DNA of 20,081 bases, taken from positions 1 through 20,081 of the IMG/VR virus record IMGVR_UViG_3300044273_000015, one strand, 5' to 3'. Shown in pieces: positions 1 through 7,042 of the stretch. Both the position numbers and the translations under genes were made by a program. Numbering within the stretch: position 1 is the first letter of the stretch; the number at the start of each line of letters is the position of its first letter. The DNA is from a virus. Below the pieces are notes generated by a model. It was not told the origin of the DNA. It worked only from the letters and a program-made list of their open reading frames with translations, and did not search any database.

Positions 1-1379
1 TCAACTACAACATACCGTATCGCATCAAGTAAATGCTCATAAAAACCATCCTTCTTATAATTACCATGACTGTCAGCTTGAAACTTCCCTAAAAACCCCT
101 CCAATGACCTATGAGCTTGATCACTAATTAATAGCTTCTTCTTCTCTAATAAATCTTTTATCATAGCTATGCTCTCAACTATTCTTACACGATTACCACG
201 AAAAATAAGACCATAATCCTTTTTTAATTTGGTAAACAAATCATACCCATCATATATCTCTCTATTTTTTCCTGCAACATCACCTACATAAGTTATCATC
301 TGCGGTCGCTTAATATTAAACTTCTTCCTAAACCGCTCTAACATATACTCAATAAATACCTTTAACGGTTGATTGTCTGAAATGTAATCGTCTAAAATCA
401 CAATCCGCCCTAAATAATCAACTCCTACCAATGCATACGCCGAATGCCTAATACCAAAATCAACCCCACAATAAAGCGTATAGTCAAATGTTATATCAAT
501 TAATCGATTGTCAATCGTAATAATATTCTGCTCGTCAAATACATCTTCAAATAAACCGCCACCATAATCAAATGCACCCCATTCACCATCAAGCATAATC
601 TTTCTATAACCTAATGGCTTCATCTCCATCTCAGTTATAAAAGAATGAGATACATTAAACCGCTTAGCAATCACTATATCACCTATCTCATAAAGCTTCT
701 CATACCTAATATTATTACTCACAAAAAATTCTCGACCATTGTAAATATACGGCGTCATTGCTTCCCAATCTTTCTTATTAACACGAACCACTAAATAATT
801 ATCATAAGTAGATGACCGAACAATATAAGTATCTTTACGATTTTTCTCAACAAACTCTTTATACACCCAATGCTCCTGCGAACATGGATTAAGTATCAAC
901 ATACCCTTCGAAAAATCATGCACCAACCTATAACGCTCACTTACCTCAACAAACGCTTCTTTACTTATCCTGTCAACCTCATCAATAATTATTACATTAA
1001 ACTCATAAGATAACACTGACTTATATTGAGCATTTTTTTCATTAAGAGACAAATAATAAATCTCTACATCCGTTGCCTCGTTCCTTATCACCTGTAAATT
1101 TAAATTTGTCGTAATCAGAGACTTAAGATACGGATTTTCTGCTAATAATCGCTCAAGACCCGCTACTAATGTGTTTCTTAAATCTCTTAAACTTTCACGA
1201 GCAATAAGAATACGAGACCCTCTATACTTCTCATTAGTCAATAACTCATATAAAATGAAAACAGCAAGCTGGGTCTTACCAGAACCCTTACCACCTACAG
1301 ATACAATCCACCGATAATCCGAATTAAAAAATAAATCCCAGATCTTTTCCTGAATTGATGAAAGCGTTAATTGCAACAT
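1..1379 (-). CDS. terL: Phage terminase large subunit (TerL), 3' end outside window
   Basis: ATP-driven DNA packaging motor and headful/site nuclease, acting at the portal of the procapsid. Translating the minus strand from the ATG at 1379 gives 459 open codons to the window edge. The ATPase domain shows Walker A GGKGSGKT (residues 29-36) and Walker B VIIIDE (129-134, with D133/E134). The RNase H-like nuclease domain shows GVDFG (D307), YVGDVAG (D367) and HLLDAIRY (D452), the three acidic residues expected for metal binding. The last motif normally lies within a few tens of residues of the C-terminus, so little is missing. No Shine-Dalgarno precedes the ATG, and a promoter -10 ends 10 bp upstream, so the mRNA is probably (nearly) leaderless. 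Divergent from the gene at 1434. The family call is certain; only the C-terminus is unknown. Confidence 0.95.
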   Translation of the reverse strand, partial: MLQLTLSSIQEKIWDLFFNSDYRWIVSVGGKGSGKTQLAVFILYELLTNEKYRGSRILIARESLRDLRNTLVAGLERLLAENPYLKSLITTNLNLQVIRNEATDVEIYYLSLNEKNAQYKSVLSYEFNVIIIDEVDRISKEAFVEVSERYRLVHDFSKGMLILNPCSQEHWVYKEFVEKNRKDTYIVRSSTYDNYLVVRVNKKDWEAMTPYIYNGREFFVSNNIRYEKLYEIGDIVIAKRFNVSHSFITEMEMKPLGYRKIMLDGEWGAFDYGGGLFEDVFDEQNIITIDNRLIDITFDYTLYCGVDFGIRHSAYALVGVDYLGRIVILDDYISDNQPLKVFIEYMLERFRKKFNIKRPQMITYVGDVAGKNREIYDGYDLFTKLKKDYGLIFRGNRVRIVESIAMIKDLLEKKKLLISDQAHRSLEGFLGKFQADSHGNYKKDGFYEHLLDAIRYVVV

Positions 1380-1389
1380 TCTGAAACAA

Positions 1390-1417
1390 ATTATAACTTG
1401 ACTTCTTGCAAAAACAA
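1390..1417 (-). promoter_or_regulatory. Promoter for terL (leaderless type)
   Basis: On the minus strand, TTGTTT (1417-1412) is followed after 16 bp by TATAAT (1395-1390), a perfect sigma70-type -10. Only 10 bp separate the -10 from the terL ATG (1379), so transcription should start about 3-5 nt before the start codon. No ribosome binding site is present. Confidence 0.55.
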
Positions 1418-1426
1418 GTATATTAT
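1398..1426 (+). promoter_or_regulatory. Promoter for the 1434 gene pair (leaderless type)
   Basis: TTGACT (1398-1403), 17-bp spacer, TATTAT (1421-1426). The ATG at 1434 is 8 nt downstream of the -10 end, so the predicted transcription start falls at or next to the start codon. It interleaves with the terL promoter on the opposite strand, so both promoters cannot be bound by polymerase at once. Confidence 0.5.
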
Positions 1427-1433
1427 TAAACCG

Positions 1434-1868
1434 ATGGATAAAAAAATCATACCAGCTACATCAATACCAGAATTAGTTGAAACATCCGATTTTCATAACA
1501 TCAACCAAAAGCGAGCCATCATTAAATATAAAAACATGGTCATCGGTATCAAAGAAGGCGATGTAATAGTTTTGCGGTCTGATAATGAAGATTATCTAAT
1601 AGCAATCGCCGAATTCATTCGAGACAATAAACATCGGATAGAAATACTACAAGACCCCCACAAACCTCTTTGCCTTTCATTCAAATTACGAGAAGGTAAT
1701 AAAACATACTACCTTGGCTTCGGTCGCCTAAATTTTTTCGAATATAATTATATCATCAACCTGTTAAGAAAATTTAAAATCATTCAAGATGAATTAACAC
1801 CATACGCTGATTTGTTAGTCGAAGATTATAAACAAAATGTCAAATTCTTTTATGAAGGAGTTGCATAA
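1434..1868 (+). CDS. Unknown 144-aa phage protein upstream of the ATP-grasp gene
   Basis: I do not recognise a family. The protein is soluble, mixed alpha/beta and rich in Lys, Ile and Asn, with no signal peptide, membrane segment or cysteine cluster. The frame is open back to a TTG at 1371, but that overlaps terL and lies upstream of the promoter, so the ATG at 1434 is preferred. No Shine-Dalgarno is present, and the start is placed exactly where a transcript from the 1398-1426 promoter would begin. Its stop overlaps the start of the next gene (TAATG, 1 nt), so the two are translationally coupled and probably act together. Confidence 0.75.
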   Translation: MDKKIIPATSIPELVETSDFHNINQKRAIIKYKNMVIGIKEGDVIVLRSDNEDYLIAIAEFIRDNKHRIEILQDPHKPLCLSFKLREGNKTYYLGFGRLNFFEYNYIINLLRKFKIIQDELTPYADLLVEDYKQNVKFFYEGVA

Positions 1869-3091
1869 TGGCTGTATTATGGTTAACAACTGGAATGGAT
1901 TGTGGATACATTGAAGAATTCGCTAAGCATGAAGAAGTCTATTTGTTTGCTGACTTTATTAGTGCATTCCCAGATATGGAAGACCTCGCATTCGGTAGAA
2001 ATATTCAAAATGTCCGAATACTTACTGACTTGCCACCAGAAGTTCTTAGTAAAATCGATAAAGTCATAACACTTGATTGCTATTTTGGCTTCCTTATTGA
2101 ACTTTTTAAACAATTAAATATCGATGTCTTTGGATCTGGATTAGAAGCTCGATTTGAAAATAATCGTTTATTCCAAAAACAATTAATGCCTAAAACCCCT
2201 CGCTATCGTGTTGTAAGCTTCGACAAACTAAGCTACCCAGCAATCACTAAAGTCGACCCAATCTATAGAAATTCCTTCGAAAGTGCAATCATCCGAAACC
2301 AATACGAACTCGAATTCTACAAACAAAAACTCATCCAAACAGCTGGACAATTTGCTAAAGACATTGAATATTACCAAGAAGAAATCCTAACCGATATCGA
2401 AATCGAATTTGGAATTGATTGTTTATGCCTCGGAAATGGTATTGAGCCACCCTTTACCATAGGAATTGAACAAAGCAAAAATACCTATATCGCTAAAATT
2501 ATCCGTAGAAAAGAAGATATCTTAATGAAACCTTGGGCTATCAATCTTAGAATGTGCGATGCTTTCCTGCAACAAACAAAATACATAGGCTTCTTCTCAA
2601 CTGAAGAAATCAAAGTAAAAGGAGAAACAGAACCCTACCTAATTGACATCTGCATGAGACTTGCCTTACCCTTAGGAACAGCCTACCTTAAATTCTACTC
2701 CAATATCTACCAAGCCATTCGAACTAATGTCCCTCTTATCCCAAAAGCTGAATACATCTATGTCATTCCAATATCCTTACCATTAGCTGAACAAACTTTC
2801 GTGCCAATCACTTTCAAAGATGAATATATCTTCGAACACTTCATCGCCTTGCAAACCTACTACAAACCTAAAACGCAAAAAGACCTCACATTCTACGCCA
2901 TCAAAGGTTATTCTACTATCGGATGTATCGTCCTATACTCAAATCATTTGGTAAACTACGAAGAACTCGAAGAACAAATCAAAAAAATCGAAGAAACAAT
3001 CATAGCCCCAGACCTAAAAATTGAATACAACACTTTAAAAGAAAACTACGAAAACTTCCAGAAAATGCTCGAAATTTTTAACTTAAATTGA
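1868..3091 (+). CDS. ATP-grasp-like ligase (PurD/carboxylate-amine ligase type)
   Basis: Probably joins a carboxylate to an amine or thiol using ATP; substrate unknown. An N-terminal preATP-grasp-like part leads to FGSGLEARFENNRLFQKQLM (residues 88-107), which parallels the segment before the ATP-grasp fold in PurD-type enzymes. K128 (ITKVD) is a candidate ATP-binding lysine, QEEIL (170-174) fits the hinge strand, and GFFSTEE (241-247) with PYLIDICMR (257-264) fits the metal-binding strand. There the usual E-x-N-x-R reads D260-x-C262-x-R264, an unusual substitution. The length (407 aa) suits the family. AAGGAG lies 8 nt before the ATG. The 3' end overlaps the convergent gene at 3083 by 9 bp. 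ATP-grasp enzymes are reported in phages, where peptide tagging or metabolite synthesis has been proposed; this role is inference. Confidence 0.6.
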   Translation: MAVLWLTTGMDCGYIEEFAKHEEVYLFADFISAFPDMEDLAFGRNIQNVRILTDLPPEVLSKIDKVITLDCYFGFLIELFKQLNIDVFGSGLEARFENNRLFQKQLMPKTPRYRVVSFDKLSYPAITKVDPIYRNSFESAIIRNQYELEFYKQKLIQTAGQFAKDIEYYQEEILTDIEIEFGIDCLCLGNGIEPPFTIGIEQSKNTYIAKIIRRKEDILMKPWAINLRMCDAFLQQTKYIGFFSTEEIKVKGETEPYLIDICMRLALPLGTAYLKFYSNIYQAIRTNVPLIPKAEYIYVIPISLPLAEQTFVPITFKDEYIFEHFIALQTYYKPKTQKDLTFYAIKGYSTIGCIVLYSNHLVNYEELEEQIKKIEETIIAPDLKIEYNTLKENYENFQKMLEIFNLN

Positions 3092-3391
3092 TGACCTAAC
3101 AAATGATACAAAACTTCCTACATCAACATTAGCATCAATCTCTATTTTAACAAATAAACCTACCAATTCGATAGTTTGCACACCTGATACATTATTAAGC
3201 GTTTGAGAATAAACTTGCAACCAATTTGCATTATCCGTTGACACTTTAATTGTTATAGTCGCTGACCCATTAATGTTGTAAATCAAATAACCATACTTAT
3301 AAACTTGCGTAGGAAGAACTTTATTAATCGCTCCACTATACGCTACATTGATTAAATTTGTCGCTTCCTTTAACGGTGCTATGATAAACAT
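3083..3391 (-). CDS. Small beta-rich protein, last gene of late operon
   Basis: No family recognised. The 102 residues alternate hydrophobic and Thr/Ser/Asn-rich stretches typical of a beta sandwich (for example NGSATITIKVSTDNANW and TIELVGLFVKIEIDANV), resembling small phage decoration, fibre or carbohydrate-binding domains. There is no signal peptide. The start codon directly follows the stop of the upstream gene (TAA then ATG), with GGAG about 12 nt upstream, so it is coupled to the lysis cassette. Its 3' end overlaps the convergent ATP-grasp gene by 9 bp with no terminator between. A virion surface role is inference. Confidence 0.7.
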   Translation of the reverse strand: MFIIAPLKEATNLINVAYSGAINKVLPTQVYKYGYLIYNINGSATITIKVSTDNANWLQVYSQTLNNVSGVQTIELVGLFVKIEIDANVDVGSFVSFVRSSI

Positions 3392-3769
3392 TTACTTAAA
3401 CACTCCAACTAAAATTCCAAACAAAATACCAATACCCAAATACTTACCCTTCTCAATTAACCCAATTTTTGACTTTCTTTCACACTCCTTCAACGCCGTA
3501 TCATATAACTGTTTCTGATTTTTGTAAAGCTCTATCTGCTCTTTCAATAATTGATTTTGCTCCTTCAGTATCTCATTTTGCTTCTTCAAATTCTCAATCA
3601 AAGCTTCATACTCTTGAACTTCCTGCTCTAATACACGCTTCTGTTTCAGCTCTACTACTATTTGCTTCGCCTGCTCCTCAGAAAAACATACCTCATATGC
3701 ATAAACATTCCCTATCATCAATAAACTTCCCAATAAAACACTTACCATCCACTTAAACCATCTAAGCAT
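3392..3769 (-). CDS. Secreted coiled-coil protein with C-terminal TM (spanin-like?)
   Basis: Likely an envelope protein of the lysis cassette. From the ATG at 3769 the protein (125 aa) begins with a clean signal peptide: basic start, hydrophobic core (residues 8-20) and VYA cleavage motif before Y25. Residues about 30-95 form a highly charged Glu/Gln/Lys coiled coil with repeating LKEQ units, and residues 108-124 form a C-terminal membrane helix. Single cysteines at 28 and 96 flank the coil. A longer start at 3808 also has a ribosome site but buries the signal peptide; the 3769 ATG sits in the 3' end of the upstream gene after GGGAG. A periplasm-spanning rod anchored by the C-terminal helix would suit a spanin-like function. 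There is no lipobox, so it is not a classical u- or o-spanin. Confidence 0.75.
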   Translation of the reverse strand: MLRWFKWMVSVLLGSLLMIGNVYAYEVCFSEEQAKQIVVELKQKRVLEQEVQEYEALIENLKKQNEILKEQNQLLKEQIELYKNQKQLYDTALKECERKSKIGLIEKGKYLGIGILFGILVGVFK

Positions 3770-3974
3770 CACACCAACTCCCACAACAGTCATCAAAATC
3801 CCATCCATATGTGTGAACCACCCTCCAATAACAATGCACAGAACATACCCACTTTCCCCACGCCTCAGTATTCTTCAAACGCCAATCATCAACCCAACTG
3901 CCATCGATAAATTTACCCTCAGCACTCTTAGCCCTCTCTTTACCACAATGGAAGCACCTAACCACCTCTCCCAT
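3762..3974 (-). CDS. Small zinc-finger-like protein inside the lysis cassette
   Basis: A 70-aa Cys/Trp-rich protein. CFHCGKE (C7, C10) and WVCSVHC (C44, H47, C48) look like a treble-clef or zinc-ribbon metal site, and three more cysteines (63, 64, 68) lie at the C-terminus. I know no named family. Ribosome site GAGGGAGGG precedes the ATG. Its 3' end overlaps the start of the signal-peptide gene at 3769 by 8 bp. Finding a cytoplasmic-looking metal-binding protein between lysis genes is odd; it may regulate timing or be an unrelated small gene. Confidence 0.65.
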   Translation of the reverse strand: MGEVVRCFHCGKERAKSAEGKFIDGSWVDDWRLKNTEAWGKWVCSVHCYWRVVHTYGWDFDDCCGSWCDA

Positions 3975-3987
3975 ACCTTACCCTCCC

Positions 3988-4329
3988 TCACTTTATCTGC
4001 ACTTCATATCCTAAATTTTTGAACTCTCGCACTATTTCTTCAACATTCTGGGGCTTTTGTATCTGCATCCTTTGCTTTTTTAAGACTACTATCTTTCTTT
4101 CTCTCAACATCTGCTCCTTCTGCAAAGCTTCTAATTGCTCTTGTAACTGCTGTATTTGCTCATCCTTTTGCTTAATCATTTGCTCTTGCTGTTTAATTGC
4201 CTGTCTAAAAACAGTCTCTTGTCTTTTCATATGCATAACAAACCACAAAACAACTACTAACAAACCTACCACAATTAAAACCCAAAACCAACGCTTACCA
4301 ATAACGATAGGCACGCTCGATAATCCCAT
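3988..4329 (-). CDS. i-spanin-like (Rz-like) inner-membrane coiled-coil protein
   Basis: Probably the inner-membrane half of the system that disrupts the outer membrane after peptidoglycan is cut. One N-terminal membrane helix (residues 14-32) is followed by a long Gln/Glu/Lys coiled coil (about 38-88) and a short C-terminal domain ending FKNLGYEVQIK. This topology and length (113 aa) match Rz-type i-spanins. The gene begins 35 bp inside the upstream transglycosylase gene, a nested arrangement common in lysis cassettes. GGAG lies upstream of the ATG. No partner lipoprotein (o-spanin) is visible; the signal-peptide protein at 3392-3769 may be its partner. Function is inferred from architecture and context. 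Confidence 0.65.
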   Translation of the reverse strand: MGLSSVPIVIGKRWFWVLIVVGLLVVVLWFVMHMKRQETVFRQAIKQQEQMIKQKDEQIQQLQEQLEALQKEQMLRERKIVVLKKQRMQIQKPQNVEEIVREFKNLGYEVQIK

Positions 4330-4903
4330 TCCGATACTTCACTCCATTCTTCCAAACTTTAAATCCGTAGTTGTAATTTATATCACAATTAGTCCGCCAC
4401 TGCAAACACTTCCCAGCTTGCCTCCAAACACAAATATTCTCCACATACCGCCCATTACACAACTCAAACGCTCTCTCCCATATACAATCTGCTTGCACCG
4501 CCTCCCTATTCACCTTCCAGCATGAACGATTATAACACTGATACACACACCAAAGCTTTTTACATTTTACTTGGTCAATCAACTGTTTAATCAAATAAGC
4601 TTGAGCCATGAAGTGATCTATATGCCCCTTAACCTTCCAATTCGGAAACTTCTCATTCAACCAAGGCAAAAACCTTTCCGTAAGCTGAGCATATCCCACC
4701 GAACCCCATCCATCTAAAGAAGTCCGCCATATGCAATTAGTCTCCGCCTCAATCTGCCCCACATTATACCAAAAAGGATAATCTAAACCTAACACAAACT
4801 CTGATGCCTGCTTGACTTGATAAACTAACTTCCTACATTCAGCATATGAAAATTGATTTGTAAGTGTTAATATAAAAACCAATGTAAGCAGTAATTGTCT
4901 CAT
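4295..4903 (-). CDS. Exported lytic transglycosylase endolysin (SLT/GH23-like)
   Basis: Cuts the glycan strands of peptidoglycan in the periplasm at lysis. The signal peptide spans residues 1-21 (MRQLLL, hydrophobic core, SYA cleavage motif). The SLT motifs follow: catalytic glutamate E54 in QIEAETNC, then GSVGYAQLT (67-75, matching the G-x-x-G-x-x-Q motif) and CYN (Y124-N125, the late YN motif). The mature part carries 11 cysteines, unusually many, pointing to disulfide stabilisation after export, useful in a hot or acidic habitat. The ATG at 4903 overlaps the TGA of the holin-like gene (TGATG), so they are coupled. A TTG one codon earlier also exists. Sec export would make activity less dependent on a holin hole. 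Confidence 0.85.
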   Translation of the reverse strand: MRQLLLTLVFILTLTNQFSYAECRKLVYQVKQASEFVLGLDYPFWYNVGQIEAETNCIWRTSLDGWGSVGYAQLTERFLPWLNEKFPNWKVKGHIDHFMAQAYLIKQLIDQVKCKKLWCVYQCYNRSCWKVNREAVQADCIWERAFELCNGRYVENICVWRQAGKCLQWRTNCDINYNYGFKVWKNGVKYRNGIIERAYRYW

Positions 4904-5169
4904 CAAGCAAGTGAAACTATTAACGACGATCCTATTAATATTACAAGATAATACAACTTCTTAGCCCACTCATCATCCCAATCTATATGCCCTATCCTCG
5001 TTAACCTTGTCAAATAAGCAAACACATACCACAAAGACAAAAGAAACACCTTCTTAAATACAAATTGAAACGGCTCATAAAATAAACCAATCAAACCCGT
5101 CATAAAAAACACTAAACCTAAACCAATTACCACCCAATGCCAACCAAATTGCTTCCAATATCCCTCCAT
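4903..5169 (-). CDS. Holin-like membrane protein
   Basis: An 88-aa protein with three predicted membrane helices (residues about 11-31, 38-55 and 71-87) separated by charged loops, the central one reading RIGHIDWDDEWAKK. Size, helix number and position immediately before the transglycosylase gene fit a class I-type holin that times lysis by permeabilising the inner membrane. AGGGGTGG precedes the ATG. The stop overlaps the start of the transglycosylase gene. The sequence does not identify a particular holin family to me, so the call rests on topology and context. Confidence 0.65.
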   Translation of the reverse strand: MEGYWKQFGWHWVVIGLGLVFFMTGLIGLFYEPFQFVFKKVFLLSLWYVFAYLTRLTRIGHIDWDDEWAKKLYYLVILIGSSLIVSLA

Positions 5170-5179
5170 AAAACCACCC

Positions 5180-5455
5180 CTACGACCGATCTTGCGTTAA
5201 CATCTTAATCAATAGCTCAATCTTCTCATCTATCTTTCTGTTTATTTTTTCTAATGTCATTTCTAATTTTTCTTCAATCTTTTCTAATCGCTCATATAAT
5301 CTATATATCTCTTCATCAAGTATATCCATCCTTTGTCTACAAACTAATCTTATGCCATTTTGTCCTTTTAACCCAACCAACCAATCCCAAACTATCTTAA
5401 ACAAAATACCCAAAAACCCAGCAATCAATAAATAAACTACTGTTTCAGAATTCAT
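5180..5455 (-). CDS. Membrane-anchored coiled-coil protein of the lysis region
   Basis: A 91-aa protein: one N-terminal membrane helix (residues about 5-27) and a long charged coiled coil (about 45-86, repeated EEKLE / EKINRKIDEKIE units) facing the cytoplasm or periplasm. No family recognised. It sits just before the holin-like gene with 10 bp between. It could be a holin partner, antiholin or second spanin-like protein. The ribosome site is weak (AAAGG about 10 nt from the ATG). Confidence 0.6.
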   Translation of the reverse strand: MNSETVVYLLIAGFLGILFKIVWDWLVGLKGQNGIRLVCRQRMDILDEEIYRLYERLEKIEEKLEMTLEKINRKIDEKIELLIKMLTQDRS

Positions 5456-5460
5456 TTTTA

Positions 5461-5601
5461 TTAACCTTTCTTTTTCTTAATCCACTTACCACCTTTACCA
5501 CGAACCCATCCAGTTGACTTAGAACATATCGCATACGCTTCAGATTTAGTATGACCCTTCCGCATTACCTTCCTAACACAACGATCTAACTTTTCAGGCA
5601 T
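5461..5601 (-). CDS. Small basic 46-aa phage protein (LDRCVRKVM family)
   Basis: A short ORF with a very strong ribosome site (AAGGAGGTG before ATG 5601). The product is compact and basic: LDRCVRKVMRKGHTKSEAYA followed by ICSKSTGWVRG and a Lys-rich tail. The LDRCV-K-x4-G-x4-AYAIC pattern recurs, from memory, in many short phage proteins of unknown function, often near structural or lysis genes. Two cysteines (8 and 26) could bind metal or form a disulfide. It lies in the gap between the fibre-assembly-like gene and the membrane coiled-coil gene, in the same direction as both. Nucleic-acid binding is possible from the charge. Confidence 0.7.
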   Translation of the reverse strand: MPEKLDRCVRKVMRKGHTKSEAYAICSKSTGWVRGKGGKWIKKKKG

Positions 5602-5640
5602 TCCCCCACCTCCTTAAAATCTACGCACCTACAAACCTCA

Positions 5641-6072
5641 TTAGCCCTTAAACTTAATCACTATCCCCTTCAACTCTTCCAAACTTTGTGCATTCCGTAT
5701 AGCCTGCTTCATTTGCTCATTCCAAACCCTAACCGCTTCTCTTTGCTGTAGTTGGGCTGAGTATTTCTGCTTAAGAGCTTCTACTTCTTCCGTGTCATTT
5801 CGTATCTGAGCTTCTGCTATCTTTGTGACAATGTAATCAGTCGGTGTAAGCAATGAAGATACATACCGCTTCAGTTCCTCAAGTTTCCTCTGTTTTTCTT
5901 CCGCAAGTTTCTCTGCTTCTGTTTTTAGTCTGATTTGTCCATTGTCAAGAACTACATCGTCAGGAGATGCTACTTCAAGCTCTACTGCTTGGACACCTTC
6001 GGGAACCTCTTCAGGTAGCAAAGCACAGCAAAGTATATTTAACTGTGGATGTATATAAGCCCAGACTTTCAT
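5641..6072 (-). CDS. Tail-fibre assembly/chaperone-like protein
   Basis: A 143-aa protein with a short beta N-terminus (KVWAYIHPQLNI..), then a Lys/Glu helical segment (residues 50-70) and a core LLTPTDYIVTKIAEAQ followed by a long helix and NAQSLEELKGI. The LL-x-x-TD-x-x-V pattern with downstream helices resembles the C-terminal domain of tail-fibre assembly proteins placed immediately after fibre genes. Here it follows the beta-rich gene at 6072-6737 with a TAATG overlap, which fits. It may chaperone or cap that protein. AGGAGG lies inside the upstream gene's end. Family assignment is moderate. Confidence 0.6.
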   Translation of the reverse strand: MKVWAYIHPQLNILCCALLPEEVPEGVQAVELEVASPDDVVLDNGQIRLKTEAEKLAEEKQRKLEELKRYVSSLLTPTDYIVTKIAEAQIRNDTEEVEALKQKYSAQLQQREAVRVWNEQMKQAIRNAQSLEELKGIVIKFKG

Positions 6073-6737
6073 TATGCTAACCTCCTGACTAAAATCTTTA
6101 AAATTCCGTTAGAACTACCAGCAGTATCTACTGTCCCCAAACTTGTCCATTTGGTTGTTGTATCGTTCCACCTCTGGACACAATAAATTGATCGACAATA
6201 ACTAGTACTACCTACAAATGTTCCTAACCAAACTATAAACTTACCTACTGTATAAGTTGATATATAACTCACCATAAAACCTCCTTGTATTATTCTCTCT
6301 AAACTAAATGAAGATCTCGATGCAGTTCCAGCTCCGACACTAGTAACTCCTTCGTCTGTCCATATTGAAATTTTTGTTATAGCATTTGAATAAGTTTGAT
6401 TGTTAGGGTATAAAGAACAATTTTCATTACTAATCGTCGTATTATACGGAGCATGAATGAACATTAAATATATTCCTTCTTGCGTAGCTATCCTTAAATT
6501 TTTCGTCGTGCTTAAAGTAGTATCAAAATAAATAATTGCCTCCTCTCCCACCTGCAACATATAATCACTCGTCGCACCAGTCAAATCAACTCTGCGAAAT
6601 GTATAAACACTACTTTTCACATAAGTCGCACTTAAATCTAAAATTCCACTCGCATTAAGCGGAACTATCACATTTGGAGCAGGTGTTTGACTTATAGGAA
6701 ATCCAATTCCTGGTATCATCCCCACTGTAAACGCCAT
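6072..6737 (-). CDS. Beta-rich tail fibre/receptor-binding candidate
   Basis: A 221-aa protein rich in Thr, Ser, Ile and Tyr with alternating beta strands throughout, no signal peptide and no membrane helix. The N-terminus is Pro/Gly-rich (IPGIGFPISQTPAPN), like a flexible attachment stalk. It is the longest product in the run of short fibre-type genes and is directly followed by the fibre-assembly-like gene, the usual place for the distal fibre or tip. No specific family recognised. Strong ribosome site AAGGAGGGG precedes the ATG. Confidence 0.6.
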   Translation of the reverse strand: MAFTVGMIPGIGFPISQTPAPNVIVPLNASGILDLSATYVKSSVYTFRRVDLTGATSDYMLQVGEEAIIYFDTTLSTTKNLRIATQEGIYLMFIHAPYNTTISNENCSLYPNNQTYSNAITKISIWTDEGVTSVGAGTASRSSFSLERIIQGGFMVSYISTYTVGKFIVWLGTFVGSTSYCRSIYCVQRWNDTTTKWTSLGTVDTAGSSNGILKILVRRLA

Positions 6738-6766
6738 ATCTACCCCTCCTTCTATCTATCTATTCA

Positions 6767-7039
6767 TTAATACTCTTTTCCATCAACAAATACATTCACA
6801 GTCCCAGTCGTCGATACCAATACAACATCACCACTTGACAACCAAATCGGATCCGTCCTCACAAAATTAGTTGTAGCTGTCCAAAACACAAAATTACTAA
6901 CCCCATCACCAATCTTAATCGTAATCGGAACATTTGACGCATCAGGACTTACTACAGTTATCCTTACAACTGCCGTTTTACCATTTGGACATGTATATAC
7001 AACCGCTTCTGCATTCGTTATCTGTTGCCTTGCTAACAT
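6767..7039 (-). CDS. Small beta-sandwich tail protein
   Basis: A 90-aa protein: VYTCPNGKTAVVRITVVSPD, then VPITIKIGDGVSNFVFWTAT and a final strand VNVFVDGKEY. This pattern of a short N-terminal stretch, a CPNGKTA-type strand and sandwich strands is common in small phage tail or fibre proteins that bind alongside a collar or baseplate. GGAGGG for its start lies in the last codons of the upstream gene, 3 bp before the ATG region. Structural role is inferred from sequence style and neighbours. Confidence 0.65.
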   Translation of the reverse strand: MLARQQITNAEAVVYTCPNGKTAVVRITVVSPDASNVPITIKIGDGVSNFVFWTATTNFVRTDPIWLSSGDVVLVSTTGTVNVFVDGKEY

Positions 7040-7042
7040 ACT

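Noticed and set aside
1883-2113. Minus-strand 76-codon frame
   Set aside because: Shadow of the ATP-grasp-like gene, with no start signal and no neighbour in that direction.
3392-3808. Longer start for the coiled-coil protein at 3808
   Set aside because: It would add 13 residues ahead of a complete signal peptide; the ATG at 3769 has its own ribosome site and the usual short overlap with the upstream gene.
4019-4525. 168-codon plus-strand frame rich in Cys, Ser and Ile
   Set aside because: It is antisense to the i-spanin-like and transglycosylase genes, lacks a ribosome site, and its Cys/Ser richness mirrors the Lys/Gln coiled coil on the other strand.
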